A stretch of DNA of 64,000 bases, from assembly GCA_934702375.1 (NCBI GenBank), contig CAKUYE010000001.1, positions 186,001 through 250,000 of the forward strand, given 5' to 3'. This DNA is from an uncultured Bacillota bacterium (GTDB lineage Bacteria; Bacillota; Dehalobacteriia; UBA7702). The position numbers and the translations under genes are program-made. Shown in pieces: positions 7,463-16,286 of the stretch. The notes under the pieces were generated by a model. It was not told the DNA's origin and searched no databases. It saw only the letters and a program-made list of their open reading frames with translations. Within the stretch, counting starts at the first letter, position 1; every line of letters begins with the position of its first letter.

Positions 7463-9301
7463 TTATTGAGAATATTGTTTCCCTATCACTCTATCGTAGG
7501 ATATGACCTTCATCTTTTTAAACAAAGCGCTGGTGGAAGCTGCCGGATAACGGGTCACCACCATGTTATAATCGGGGTCATCATAATAGCAATCCAACAG
7601 GAAGTTCATATAAGGCGTTCTCTGAAAACCGGTACCCAGCGCCACCGCATTGAGAAAATGATACGGAGAGCAAACATTCCCCTGATGCTCCGGAAACATG
7701 GGGATCTCCATCGTCCGATTGGCATAGATCAGGAAGGGAGTCGAATACATACGCCGGTATTCCTCCGTTGTCATGCCATCGCCGGGGTCAAAAAAACCGG
7801 TTTCCTGGTAGGTCACATAGTTTGCCCCCAAAGAAGGCAAATGATCGCCAAAAAGCAACATGACCGTGGGCCGCTCCCGGCCATCGATATAATCGGCCAT
7901 ACCGCCAATAAATTGATCGGTATCATAGATCCCCTGAGTATATGTGGTAACGGTGGAAAGCATTTCTTCATCGAGAACGGAACTCTCTACCTGCACATTA
8001 ATATCTTCCTCTGCCATGGGATAGTATGGATAATGATTTTCCATGGTAATAATGAATAACACCGTCGGCTCATCGGCGGCATCCAGCAGCATCTGCGCCG
8101 TTTGCATCACCATATTATCGGAAATATACTCTTTCCTGCATTCCTGGTATCCCATCAGCTCCAATTCATCCTGTCCGTAAAAGGCATCAAAGCCAAGATG
8201 TGCATAAGCCTTTTCCCGGGAATAAAAACTTTTATCGTAGGGATGCATTGCAATGGCGGTGTATCCGGCATCTTTGTAATTGGAAATATAGGTATCCAGA
8301 TCTCTGGTAACGTACTCGTAAGGCGTAGCCCCTGCCGGAAAGCAGCTGGTGGATAAGCCGGAAAGACATTCAAACTCCGGACGAATCGTTCCGCCGCCGA
8401 TCACCGTGGTATACATATTACCGCTATAACAGTTCGGTCTGGAGATCACGTCATCATAGTGACTTAAAGGATTTTCCGAATAGGTAACGCCCTCCAACTG
8501 ACGAACGTCAAAAAAGCTTTCCTCTAAAACAACAACGACATCGTAAAGGTCCTCTCCGGTGGTGGGCGTAGAGGAATAACCTTCGAGAATTTCATCAACC
8601 TTCTCTTCGGAATAACCCTCCGGAGGTTCCACATGGAGCAGCAATAGATTTACTGTAAAACCTCCGACAAAACCATTCTGATAGTAGTTGGTGGATTGCA
8701 ACATCGTATCGCCGTACTCAATGCCAAAGTATCTCAAATACCGCTCGCCCCGGGCACTGCCAAGGCCCAAACAAAGAAGAAGGATCAACCCAACAGCCAA
8801 GGGCAGCCGTACCGGCAGCCACAGCCTGAGGTCAATGCGAAAGAAGGCATAAAAGAGAATCATAACCGCCAAAATGCCCAAATACCACCAAAAAACCGTC
8901 GGCGGAGCAACATTGACAAAACCCGCCATTTCATCGGCATTTTGCAACAGCAAAAAATCCTTGGGATAAAGAGGATCTCCATTAATTGCCAATTTAAGAT
9001 AGTTGACACAGCCCAAACCACAGCTGACAACGGCCAAAACAGTACCGGCTAGCCAACCGCGGCGAAAGAGCACCAACAACACAAAAAACAAAAATAGGAT
9101 CAATAACACGGAAAAGAGCCAGGCCAACTCACAATTGGTCAAAAAATCGCCAATGGTCACCAGAGTCGGCTCATCCTCATAGTGATCGAAATTCATATAT
9201 TCCATAATAAACAGGCAAAACAGTGCAAAAAAAGGCAGGGTCACATAAAAAAAGATGCGAATACCTTTCCACTGCCGCACCCGAGAAATCCATTTGGACA
9301 A
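7463..9301 (-). CDS. LtaS/MdoB-like membrane phosphoglycerol transferase (sulfatase fold)
   Basis: The protein has 612 residues. Five N-terminal transmembrane segments (about 1-215) are followed by an extracellular sulfatase/alkaline-phosphatase domain. The nucleophile region reads GGGTIRPEFECLSG, matching the GTxxxEFE pattern around the catalytic Thr of LtaS. VVVVLEESFFD, YTAIAMHPYDKSFYSR and LLFGDHLPSLG supply the expected metal-site motifs. The family moves glycerol-phosphate from phosphatidylglycerol to cell-surface polymers. Whether this one makes lipoteichoic acid or decorates another glycan cannot be told from sequence. The start is TTG 9301 with GAGG upstream; the next ATG would fall after the first membrane helix. 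Confidence 0.88.
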   Translation of the reverse strand: MSKWISRVRQWKGIRIFFYVTLPFFALFCLFIMEYMNFDHYEDEPTLVTIGDFLTNCELAWLFSVLLILFLFFVLLVLFRRGWLAGTVLAVVSCGLGCVNYLKLAINGDPLYPKDFLLLQNADEMAGFVNVAPPTVFWWYLGILAVMILFYAFFRIDLRLWLPVRLPLAVGLILLLCLGLGSARGERYLRYFGIEYGDTMLQSTNYYQNGFVGGFTVNLLLLHVEPPEGYSEEKVDEILEGYSSTPTTGEDLYDVVVVLEESFFDVRQLEGVTYSENPLSHYDDVISRPNCYSGNMYTTVIGGGTIRPEFECLSGLSTSCFPAGATPYEYVTRDLDTYISNYKDAGYTAIAMHPYDKSFYSREKAYAHLGFDAFYGQDELELMGYQECRKEYISDNMVMQTAQMLLDAADEPTVLFIITMENHYPYYPMAEEDINVQVESSVLDEEMLSTVTTYTQGIYDTDQFIGGMADYIDGRERPTVMLLFGDHLPSLGANYVTYQETGFFDPGDGMTTEEYRRMYSTPFLIYANRTMEIPMFPEHQGNVCSPYHFLNAVALGTGFQRTPYMNFLLDCYYDDPDYNMVVTRYPAASTSALFKKMKVISYDRVIGKQYSQ

Positions 9302-9450
9302 GTTGATTCCCTCACTTTATCTCATCCGACAAAATCAGACATAAAAATACAGAAATATTATACACTTTCTTCACCAAAAATTCAATAAATTCCTTTTGTG
9401 CAAAAAAGAATGATATCCTCGGCAAAAGGCCTGCCGCTCACGGGAAATTA

Positions 9451-9459
9451 TGCTATAAT
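9451..9459 (+). promoter_or_regulatory. extended -10 promoter
   Basis: TGCTATAAT (TGnTATAAT) lies about 30 bases before the Pr6Pr-type gene. No convincing -35 is needed for an extended -10 element. Confidence 0.6.
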
Positions 9460-9488
9460 AGAAGTATTCTGTTTAAAGGAAGTCCGAA

Positions 9489-10136
9489 ATGCACCTAAAA
9501 AGGAAAAAAACACTTATTTTCGCTGTATTTTGCAACCTCACGGTGATTCTTCTGGAACTGATCGGTTTTTTTGCCAGGGGCAACGGTATCGCGCTCAACA
9601 TTTTTTACACAAACGACAGCAATATTCTGGCATTGGCGGCAGCCGTAATATGGTTAATTACCCTTTGCTGCGGTAAAAACCCACCGCCTCGCGGAGTAAT
9701 GTTGCTGAAATATGCTGCAGCCACCTGTCTTGGGCTAACATTTCTTACTGTGATATGCTTTCTGGCCCCTCTCAGCGGATACCGTTTTATGCTATTCCAA
9801 GGAGCCATGCTTTATCAACATTTACTCTGCCCTGCTTTTGTACTGATATCCTTCCTCTTTTTTGAGGAATACCGCCAAATCAAAAAAACAGATATACTGT
9901 TTGCAGTTATGCCGACGATCCTTTACGGCGGAATCACCGTCGGGATGAATCTACAAGGAACGCTCCACGGTCCTTACCCCTTCTTACTGGTGAAAGAACG
10001 GCCGCCGGAGCAATCCATACTATGGGGAATCCTTATACTCGCAACAACCATTGGCATTGCCGCATTGATCCGCATGATAAAGAATAAAAGGAGAACACAC
10101 CATGACGATGGATACCGACACGATAAAAAAAATTGA
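9489..10136 (+). CDS. Pr6Pr-type integral membrane protein
   Basis: The protein has 215 residues with about six transmembrane helices. The first loop carries FYTNDSNILAL, and a later one carries HGPYPFLLV; both resemble the Pr6Pr (FAR-17a/AIG1-like) family. The biochemical role of these bacterial members is unknown. The start ATG 9489 follows AAAGGA at ideal spacing. Its last 35 bases overlap the start of the AlkD-like gene in another frame, so the two are translationally coupled. It heads a three-gene run with the AlkD-like and Dph6-like genes. Confidence 0.65.
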   Translation: MHLKRKKTLIFAVFCNLTVILLELIGFFARGNGIALNIFYTNDSNILALAAAVIWLITLCCGKNPPPRGVMLLKYAAATCLGLTFLTVICFLAPLSGYRFMLFQGAMLYQHLLCPAFVLISFLFFEEYRQIKKTDILFAVMPTILYGGITVGMNLQGTLHGPYPFLLVKERPPEQSILWGILILATTIGIAALIRMIKNKRRTHHDDGYRHDKKN

Positions 10137-10836
10137 GAATTCAGAGATGCTTCGAGAAGCACTGTTTTCCATGGCTGATCCGGCATACAAGGAATTCCAT
10201 GCAAGGTTGATCCCTACGGTACCAAAGGATACCGTTATCGGAATTCGGACTCCACTGCTGCGAAAGTTTGCGGTATCCTTCGGAGCCTCGCCCTATGCCA
10301 AAACGTTTCTCCGGGAGCTGCCCCATACTTATTACGAAGAAAATAATCTCCACGGTTTCTTGCTTGAACGAAAAAAGGATTTCGAAGAAACCGTTGCGGC
10401 TCTGGATCACTTTCTCCCTCACGTTGATAACTGGGCCACTTGTGACCTGATAAAGCCAAGGGTTTTTAAAAAAAATCATCCGGCGCTCCTGCCCAAGCTT
10501 CGCCAATGGATGCATGATACCCAAACCTACACCATCCGTTTTGGCATCGGTATGATGATGACGCACTTTCTGGATGAGGATTTTCAACCGGAATATCTTG
10601 GAGAAATCGCAGCAATCCACTCCCAAGAGTACTACGTCAATATGATGATTGCCTGGTACTTTGCCACAGCTCTGGCAAAACAATACGAAGCAACCCTCCC
10701 CTATCTTGAAACCCGGCACATGGAGCCATGGGTACACAACAAAACGATCCAAAAAGCCATAGAAAGCCGCCGCATCACGCCGGAACAAAAAACATATCTA
10801 CGCACATTAAGACTGAAGAAAGGAGCATCCTTATGA
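10102..10836 (+). CDS. DNA alkylation repair protein, AlkD-like
   Basis: The protein has 244 residues of HEAT-like helical repeats. Members of the AlkC/AlkD family are DNA glycosylases that remove bulky or charged N3/N7-alkyl purines without base flipping. The active-site strip is visible as HVDNWATCD (Trp and Asp), TIRFGIGMMM (Arg) and a late W/KTIQKAIESRR helix. Start ATG 10102 has AAAAGGAG upstream, although it lies inside the previous gene. It overlaps the next gene by 4 bases (ATGA). Confidence 0.85.
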   Translation: MTMDTDTIKKIENSEMLREALFSMADPAYKEFHARLIPTVPKDTVIGIRTPLLRKFAVSFGASPYAKTFLRELPHTYYEENNLHGFLLERKKDFEETVAALDHFLPHVDNWATCDLIKPRVFKKNHPALLPKLRQWMHDTQTYTIRFGIGMMMTHFLDEDFQPEYLGEIAAIHSQEYYVNMMIAWYFATALAKQYEATLPYLETRHMEPWVHNKTIQKAIESRRITPEQKTYLRTLRLKKGASL

Positions 10837-11525
10837 AGAAGCAATCCTTTACCACATCTTACAGCGGAGGCAAAGACAGCGCCCTCGCCCTATACCGCAC
10901 CATAAAGGAAGGGCATATTCCCCAATCGTTACTCATCACCTACCGGGAGGATCAACAACGCTCCTGGTTTCACGGCATCCCCGGAGAACTGCTGGAGGAA
11001 GTTTCCGCCGCTCTGGAAATTCCCATTCGCAAAATTTACGCCGGTCCCGGCGAGGACTACACCGCCGCCTTTATTGAGGCTCTTAGAGAAGAGCGAGAAA
11101 AAGGCGCAGCCTTTTGCGTCTTTGGAGATATCGACATTGAGGATCACCGCAGCTGGTGCCGGGAAGCATGCGAAAAAGCCGGCTTGGAAGCCCTCCACCC
11201 CCTCTGGCAGGAATCCAGAGAAGCCCTGGTACAGGAAGTGATTCAGGAAGGCTTTGTGGCAAATATTACCACCTTAGACACCACACGGCTGGACAAAAGA
11301 TTTCTGGGAGAAGCCCTTTCTCCGGAGATCGCCGAGGAAATTCGGCGCTGCGGTGCCGATGTCTGCGGCGAAAACGGCGAATATCATACCTTTGTTTCCA
11401 ATGGTCCCATCTTTCATCGCCCCATATCCTTTACCCTCGGCGCGGTGGAAGAACACGGCAACTATGCCTGCCGACCTCTTTCACCATTAAAAGTTTTTGA
11501 AAAAACCGGCTTGACAATAGTCTGA
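10833..11525 (+). CDS. Dph6-related PP-loop ATP pyrophosphatase
   Basis: The protein has 230 residues. SYSGGKDSALAL near the N-terminus is the PP-loop that binds ATP, and CGENGEYHTFVSNGP near the C-terminus is the second signature of the diphthine-ammonia ligase (ATP_bind_4) family. Eukaryotic Dph6 amidates diphthine on EF2. Bacteria lack diphthamide, so the true substrate here is unknown; an amidation or ligation using ATP to AMP is the safest statement. The start ATG 10833, with AAGGAG upstream, overlaps the AlkD-like stop. An in-frame extension to 10728 exists but lacks a ribosome site. Confidence 0.85.
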   Translation: MKKQSFTTSYSGGKDSALALYRTIKEGHIPQSLLITYREDQQRSWFHGIPGELLEEVSAALEIPIRKIYAGPGEDYTAAFIEALREEREKGAAFCVFGDIDIEDHRSWCREACEKAGLEALHPLWQESREALVQEVIQEGFVANITTLDTTRLDKRFLGEALSPEIAEEIRRCGADVCGENGEYHTFVSNGPIFHRPISFTLGAVEEHGNYACRPLSPLKVFEKTGLTIV

Positions 11526-11539
11526 TTTCATACTATAAT
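11511..11539 (+). promoter_or_regulatory. consensus sigma-A promoter of the MarR-MATE operon
   Basis: TTGACA (11511-11516), exactly 17 bases, then TATAAT (11534-11539). It begins inside the last codons of the Dph6-like gene. Such a perfect promoter is what one expects when a repressor, here MarR, must hold it off. Confidence 0.88.
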
Positions 11540-11568
11540 ACGGGAGATATTTTATTTCGGAGGGCTCC

Positions 11569-12045
11569 ATGGAAAAACGGTTCGACCTTCAATTTCAAAA
11601 TTTTACCCGTATTTACCGCAGCTACGATAAGATCTACCATGAATTGGCAGTGTATTTTCACATGGCCGATAGCGTTCTGTACATTCTTTCCAGTCTTTAT
11701 GAGATGGAAACACCCTGCACGCCAAAGGATATTTGCGACTACTGCTCCACGAACAAGCAGACCATCCACTCGGCATTAAAGACTCTGGAAGAGCAGGAAT
11801 GCATTACGATATCGCCCTCTCCCACCAACAAGAAAAACCGCCTTGTGGAGCTTACCCCCAAAGGCAAAGAGCTTTTGCACACAACCATCCAGCCCATCAA
11901 AGAGCTGGAGGTTGCAGCCTTTAGTGAACTAAGCGATACCGAAAGAGAACAGCTGCTGCAGCTGGAAAGAAAATATTTTGAAGCCTTCCATCGGCAGGTA
12001 GAGGATTTCTATCGCAGAAACGAGGCAACAAGGAGAGATTCATGA
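11569..12045 (+). CDS. MarR-family transcriptional regulator
   Basis: The protein has 158 residues. The winged helix-turn-helix is clear: TPKDICDYCSTNKQTIHSAL (recognition region), then EEQECITISPSPTNKKNRLVELTPKGKEL, the typical wing. The N- and C-terminal helices would form the dimer. MarR proteins usually repress their own operon and release DNA on binding small aromatic or other ligands. Its stop overlaps the start of the MATE gene by 4 bases, so control of that efflux pump is likely. The ribosome site is CGGAGG. Confidence 0.92.
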   Translation: MEKRFDLQFQNFTRIYRSYDKIYHELAVYFHMADSVLYILSSLYEMETPCTPKDICDYCSTNKQTIHSALKTLEEQECITISPSPTNKKNRLVELTPKGKELLHTTIQPIKELEVAAFSELSDTEREQLLQLERKYFEAFHRQVEDFYRRNEATRRDS

Positions 12046-13373
12046 AAATACAATTATCTGACCACTTTACCTATGGGCGAATGCTGCGTTTTACGCTGCC
12101 TTCCATCATCATGATGCTATTTTCTTCCATCTATGTGATCGTTGACGGTCTTTTTGTGGCAAACTACGTCGGCAGCAACGCCCTGGCCGCAACCAACATC
12201 TTTTATCCTGCAACGGCACTTGTCAGCGCCCTCGGTTTTATGCTGGGGATTGGCGGCAATGCCGAAGTGGCGAAGACCTTGGGAGAAGGGAAAAAAGAAC
12301 TGGCCTGCAAATACTTTTCCATGATCATCACCGCCATTGTGACAATCAGCTTAGTTTTCTCCATTCTGGGCGCCATCTTTATTGAACCGATCTGCTATCT
12401 TCTCGGCGCCAGTGATGCTTTAATTGGGTATTGCACCACCTATGGAAAGATCATCGTTTTCGGTGCCGTGCCTTTTATGCTTCAAATCACCTTTCAGGTC
12501 TTTTGCATCACCGCAGAGCGACCAAACCTGGGGTTGCTTTGCACCATTGGAGCCGGCTGCACCAACATTATCCTGGACTATTTCTTTGTAGCGGTTTTCC
12601 ACTGGGGCATTGCCGGCGCCGCCTCGGCCACGGTCATCGGCTATTGTGTCGGCGGTTTGATTCCCTTGATCTATTTTCTATCGCCCAACGAAAGTCTGCT
12701 GCGGCTGACAAAACCAAAACTGTACCCCCGGGTACTGGGACACAGCGCTGTCAACGGCTCCTCGGAAATGGTTTCCAACCTTTCTTACGGTGTAGTAACT
12801 TTCCTTTACAATCTGCAATTAATGCGCCTGGCCGGTGAAACCGGCGTTGCCGCCATTGCGGTAATCATGTACGTCAACATGATCTTTACCGCCATCTTAA
12901 TGGGCTTTTCCATCGGCATTGGACCGGTTATCGGCTTCCATTACGGCGCACAAAACAAGGAAGAGCTGCAGAATCTCTTTCGGCGCTGCATGAAAATGAT
13001 TGCGGTGACATCCATTTTTACCGTTATCGCAGCGCAAATCGCCGCCGGGCCGGTTACAGATATTTTCTGCAAAGGCGATGCAACTTTAGAAGCCATGACC
13101 ACAAAAGGATTCCATATCTTCTCCATTGCCTTCCTTTTTTGCGGCTTCAACATCTTTGGCTCCTGCTTCTTCACTTCCCTTTGCAACGGCAAAATCTCCG
13201 CCGCCATTTCATTCCTGCGCACATTGCTCATGGAAGCAGGCATGATCCTTTTGCTACCGTTGATTTTCGGTCTGAACGGTATCTTCATGGCGGTGCCCGT
13301 CACGGAGATTGTGACCCTCGGCGTAACAACAATTTTCCTGATTACCCAAAGAAAAAAATACGGCTACATATAA
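12042..13373 (+). CDS. MATE-family multidrug/cation antiporter
   Basis: The protein has 443 residues with about twelve transmembrane helices in two homologous halves (MatE domains at about 15-175 and 240-405). The starts of the halves carry the recognisable IVDGLFVANYVGSNALAA and an FSIGIGPVIGFHYGA segment. MATE proteins expel organic cations and drugs using Na+ or H+ gradients. It is co-transcribed with the preceding MarR regulator and ends at a strong terminator. The substrate cannot be predicted. Confidence 0.93.
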   Translation: MKIQLSDHFTYGRMLRFTLPSIIMMLFSSIYVIVDGLFVANYVGSNALAATNIFYPATALVSALGFMLGIGGNAEVAKTLGEGKKELACKYFSMIITAIVTISLVFSILGAIFIEPICYLLGASDALIGYCTTYGKIIVFGAVPFMLQITFQVFCITAERPNLGLLCTIGAGCTNIILDYFFVAVFHWGIAGAASATVIGYCVGGLIPLIYFLSPNESLLRLTKPKLYPRVLGHSAVNGSSEMVSNLSYGVVTFLYNLQLMRLAGETGVAAIAVIMYVNMIFTAILMGFSIGIGPVIGFHYGAQNKEELQNLFRRCMKMIAVTSIFTVIAAQIAAGPVTDIFCKGDATLEAMTTKGFHIFSIAFLFCGFNIFGSCFFTSLCNGKISAAISFLRTLLMEAGMILLLPLIFGLNGIFMAVPVTEIVTLGVTTIFLITQRKKYGYI

Positions 13374-13376
13374 AAC

Positions 13377-13405
13377 GAACCGCGCCATATCACTTGGCGC
13401 GGTTC
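13377..13405. terminator. bidirectional intrinsic terminator
   Basis: GAACCGCGCCA (13377-13387) pairs perfectly with 13395-13405. T-rich runs follow on both strands. It serves the convergent MATE and SurA-N-like genes. Confidence 0.88.
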
Positions 13406-13419
13406 TTTTGCGTATAACT

Positions 13420-14151
13420 CTATTCAACCTCGTGAGATTCTCTCACGACGGTTTTTTCTTTTAAGATGTTGTTCCGGAGATTATCCTTATATTCCTTGAG
13501 ATATTCGTTATATTCCGAGGAAAGGCGGCTGTTAATCGTGCCGGCCTCTTCGGTTAAAATCTGATCAATACGTTCTTCCGTGACATTTTCGCCCTTTTCT
13601 TCGAGATATGCCCGAACCTTTTCCCGAATAAAACCATCGCGGAGGTCATCGCTATACTTGCCGATAAGGAGCAAATCCCGGTATTGATCACGAAATGTAG
13701 CATAATATTCCTCTTCGCTCATGCCGATGCTGGCAAGGTAAGTATCGAATACACCGTCCTCCCGATTTTCATTTTCCATATCCTGCTGTTCCCGAATAAA
13801 AGCGTCAACCTCTTCATCGGCTACCGTATAGCCCTTGGCTTCGGCCTCCCGGGCAAAGAGCCAGTTTGTCAAAAGCAAATTTTCCACGGTTTCTCTGTCG
13901 GTGTAATCACCGGAAGCGAGAGAGGCATTTACGGAAAGCTCAAAGTTGTTGGTATAAGTAAGGGTATCACCGTTAAGCTCAATCAATTCTTTTTCGGGGT
14001 CATAATCTGCCATAGCGGCACCGGCATCGGCGGCAATTTCCTTGGTGGAACCAAGGGAATCCGTTCCGGAGCGATCCAAAGCAAAAGCAGAAATACCAAC
14101 CGCAACAACAAGCAAAACCACAATGCCAACCAATAAAATCGTTCTTTTCAT
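13420..14151 (-). CDS. exported SurA-N-like protein without PPIase domain
   Basis: The protein has 243 residues. An N-terminal membrane anchor or uncleaved signal (about 4-26) is followed by a SurA_N-type helical domain: ELNGDTLTYTNNFELS, then LLLTNWLFAREAEAKGYTVADEEV and the SEEEYYATFRDQYRDLLL helix. The parvulin (PPIase) domain that follows in PrsA/SurA is absent; the remainder is charged helix. It probably binds unfolded secreted proteins on the outer face of the membrane. GGAGG precedes ATG 14151. It is the second gene after the lipoprotein at 14820, 24 bases apart. Confidence 0.75.
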   Translation of the reverse strand: MKRTILLVGIVVLLVVAVGISAFALDRSGTDSLGSTKEIAADAGAAMADYDPEKELIELNGDTLTYTNNFELSVNASLASGDYTDRETVENLLLTNWLFAREAEAKGYTVADEEVDAFIREQQDMENENREDGVFDTYLASIGMSEEEYYATFRDQYRDLLLIGKYSDDLRDGFIREKVRAYLEEKGENVTEERIDQILTEEAGTINSRLSSEYNEYLKEYKDNLRNNILKEKTVVRESHEVE

Positions 14152-14175
14152 ATACCCTCCTCTCTTTTCAAACCA

Positions 14176-14820
14176 TTACAAACCGGTATAAAAACCGCTA
14201 ATCAAATAGTTTTCATCGACTTTATCCACAACGACAATGCAGCTAAAGGTCGTTTCATCCGGAGAAAGTGTACCATCCGGGGAGGGTTTCATATCAAATT
14301 GGCACGTATAGGCCAAAATTCCTTTTCCACTGTCAAAGGCAGATTCATCTAAAGTGCAGTCCGTAAGCTTTGCTTCGGCCATGCCAAAGACGCCATCCCG
14401 GAAATCCCATGCAGAGGTTTCGCCGGTGGAAAGGAGCTTCATTTCGTAAAAATCGCCGGCATTAAAATCGTCAAAAAAGGTTTCAATCACCTTTTTTCCG
14501 GCTTCGGCATCTTCCTTGGTGAGGCTGCCGTTATTCACCTTTAAGGTGCTGTTTTCGGCATCCCAATAGGCTTCCTTGCCCAGCTGCTCTGCAAAGGCAC
14601 TTGCGGGGACATATACCACATCCTGATAAAGCACAGGATAAACCTCGTTGCCATCGGCATCGGTAAGCACTCTTTCTCCACCATCCACCATGATCTTCAG
14701 AGAAGGTGCCTCGGTAATACCGGCATCGCTTTCCTTTGTTTCCGAAGAAGAACAACCGGTAAAGGCCGCCACCGCAACCAGAGACAAGGCAAGAGGAAGC
14801 ACACATTTTCGTAGCTTCAT
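14176..14820 (-). CDS. lipoprotein with copper-amine-oxidase-N-like domain
   Basis: The protein has 214 residues. The signal peptide ends in the lipobox AAFTGC, so the mature protein is lipid-anchored. Residues about 40-95 (KIMVDGGERVLTDADGN, then VYVPASAFAEQLG and an AYWDAENSTLKVN strand) match the small Cu_amine_oxidN1 domain common in clostridial surface proteins; this is a fold name, not a copper enzyme. The C-terminal part looks like an NTF2-type alpha+beta domain. It is driven by the perfect promoter at 14891-14863, has AAAGGAGG before ATG 14820, and is followed by the SurA-N-like gene. Confidence 0.78.
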   Translation of the reverse strand: MKLRKCVLPLALSLVAVAAFTGCSSSETKESDAGITEAPSLKIMVDGGERVLTDADGNEVYPVLYQDVVYVPASAFAEQLGKEAYWDAENSTLKVNNGSLTKEDAEAGKKVIETFFDDFNAGDFYEMKLLSTGETSAWDFRDGVFGMAEAKLTDCTLDESAFDSGKGILAYTCQFDMKPSPDGTLSPDETTFSCIVVVDKVDENYLISGFYTGL

Positions 14821-14862
14821 TTTCGAACCTCCTTTATTTCAAAATAACATAACATTTATTTA

Positions 14863-14891
14863 ATTATATAACAATATCAAATTACTGTCAA
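14863..14891 (-). promoter_or_regulatory. consensus sigma-A promoter of the lipoprotein operon
   Basis: TTGACA (14891-14886), 17 bases, TATAAT (14868-14863), all exact. The -35 overlaps the stop codon of the amidase gene, so this operon has its own start point directly behind the agr locus. Confidence 0.9.
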
Positions 14892-16024
14892 TAATTTTTG
14901 ATAACATAATATTTAAAATTACCGTATGTCGAAATCACCTGATTCTTAACATCCCGTGTATGAGCAGTATATGCTACTTTCGCACCATCATTCAAAGTAA
15001 TAAGAACAGCATGACCTTCACTAGTGGTGGTAGCAAAACTTCCCGCAGTCGCATTCGTATAAGACTCCCTCGTTGCATAACCGTTATTAACCATATAGGG
15101 ACGTAATTCCTTTACTCGAATCCAAGTAGTCGTATCTTTTCTCCACTCGGAACTTGTTGGCACACCCCCGGCATACAAACACTGGGATACAAAATTTGCG
15201 CAATCGCTGCTATATTTAGTATATGCCGAATTGTAGTTTTTGTAATATCTATAGGCATAATCCCTAGCCGCAATTCGATTATAAATGCTCCAATTATCAA
15301 TGGGATTAGCAACCCAATTAGGATTAACAGTGATTTCTTGTATTTTAGCTAAAGCATCATTTTGTCCATTTTGAAAAAGCTCTTCAGCAGATCGCACAGC
15401 ATACACCGAAATATCATAAGTCCCTTCCAAATCACTAATCGCCATAAGCGTTATGGAATTTTTATTAATATTATCGAGATCATCCAAATCCATCGAAGCC
15501 TTGATTCCATAAGAATATTCATTTGTTTCGCCAATGTATTCCTTAAAAACCGCTGCTGTTTTATCAACAAGGGACACCGTATTATCAACAAGACCAATTT
15601 GTCCAATGGTTAAATATTCATTATCAAGTTCAATTGCATTTTGAATTAGATGACGTTTGGCGCTATCTGATATATTCTCGTAGGATGAGATCCCAAATGC
15701 AGACATATATCCTGCAACATAAGGTAATTCATCTACACTGTTTGCCTTCAATGTTTCCCTTACGATAGCCGTTGTACTAAAGAAAATTTGATTTCCTTCA
15801 ATAGAAACATCTCCATCTTCAAACTCAAATCCTTCTATATTGTACAATGTCCTATCATTTTCAACAAAAAAATCTACAATTTTTTCTTTGCTAACACTTT
15901 TGAAATCATTTATTGCAGAAACACCAACATCTTGGGGCTCTGTGGCCCAAATACCCATGCTCATTGTAGAAACAACCATAACAGTTGCACAAATTGTCAC
16001 AGCAAATTTCTTTAAAATTTTCAT
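14888..16024 (-). CDS. secreted Amidase_6-domain protein in the agrBD operon
   Basis: The protein has 378 residues. The signal peptide (about 1-28) ends WAT. A long poorly conserved region (about 30-240) precedes a C-terminal Amidase_6 domain: YNRIAARDYAYRYYKNYN, then SSDCANFVSQCLYAGG with the likely catalytic Cys, and EGHAVLITL with the likely His. This papain-like fold occurs in secreted clostridial proteins thought to act on cell-wall peptide or amide bonds; activity here is inferred. It starts 53 bases after agrD with GGAGG before the ATG and no visible terminator between them. It is therefore probably co-expressed with the quorum peptide. The gene is A+T-rich like agrB and agrD. Confidence 0.85.
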   Translation of the reverse strand: MKILKKFAVTICATVMVVSTMSMGIWATEPQDVGVSAINDFKSVSKEKIVDFFVENDRTLYNIEGFEFEDGDVSIEGNQIFFSTTAIVRETLKANSVDELPYVAGYMSAFGISSYENISDSAKRHLIQNAIELDNEYLTIGQIGLVDNTVSLVDKTAAVFKEYIGETNEYSYGIKASMDLDDLDNINKNSITLMAISDLEGTYDISVYAVRSAEELFQNGQNDALAKIQEITVNPNWVANPIDNWSIYNRIAARDYAYRYYKNYNSAYTKYSSDCANFVSQCLYAGGVPTSSEWRKDTTTWIRVKELRPYMVNNGYATRESYTNATAGSFATTTSEGHAVLITLNDGAKVAYTAHTRDVKNQVISTYGNFKYYVIKNY

Positions 16025-16077
16025 AAATTATCCTCCATTTAATTTCATTTAAAGCTACGTATCGACCTACAACAAAT

Positions 16078-16257
16078 TCAAAATGATTTTCGGGAGATTT
16101 TGCAAAAACGTTCCATTCCCTGAGGTTCCTTTGGTTCATAAAAAGGGAAGCTACATGCCGTGTTTGCAGCAAAAGACACAAACACATAAGCGCACGACAC
16201 TATTGTAACTCCATATCGAATGATAAGTCTTTTCACGATCACATTAAGCATATTCAT
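16078..16257 (-). CDS. agrD: AgrD-type autoinducing peptide precursor
   Basis: The protein has 59 residues. An amphipathic, basic N-terminal helix (about 1-30) is followed by ANTACSFPFYEPKEP. This matches the clostridial AgrD plan, in which a Cys begins a five-residue thiolactone and a conserved acidic/proline segment follows. The predicted ring is C-S-F-P-F, cut before Y40. The tail QGMERFCKISRKSF is longer and more basic than usual. ATG 16257 is chosen because AAAGGAGGTGA sits directly upstream at ideal spacing; an upstream in-frame ATG at 16290 overlaps the end of agrB and lacks a ribosome site. The gene lies 29 bases after agrB. Confidence 0.85.
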   Translation of the reverse strand: MNMLNVIVKRLIIRYGVTIVSCAYVFVSFAANTACSFPFYEPKEPQGMERFCKISRKSF

Positions 16258-16286
16258 TAAATTCACCTCCTTTCCATCAATAAAAA

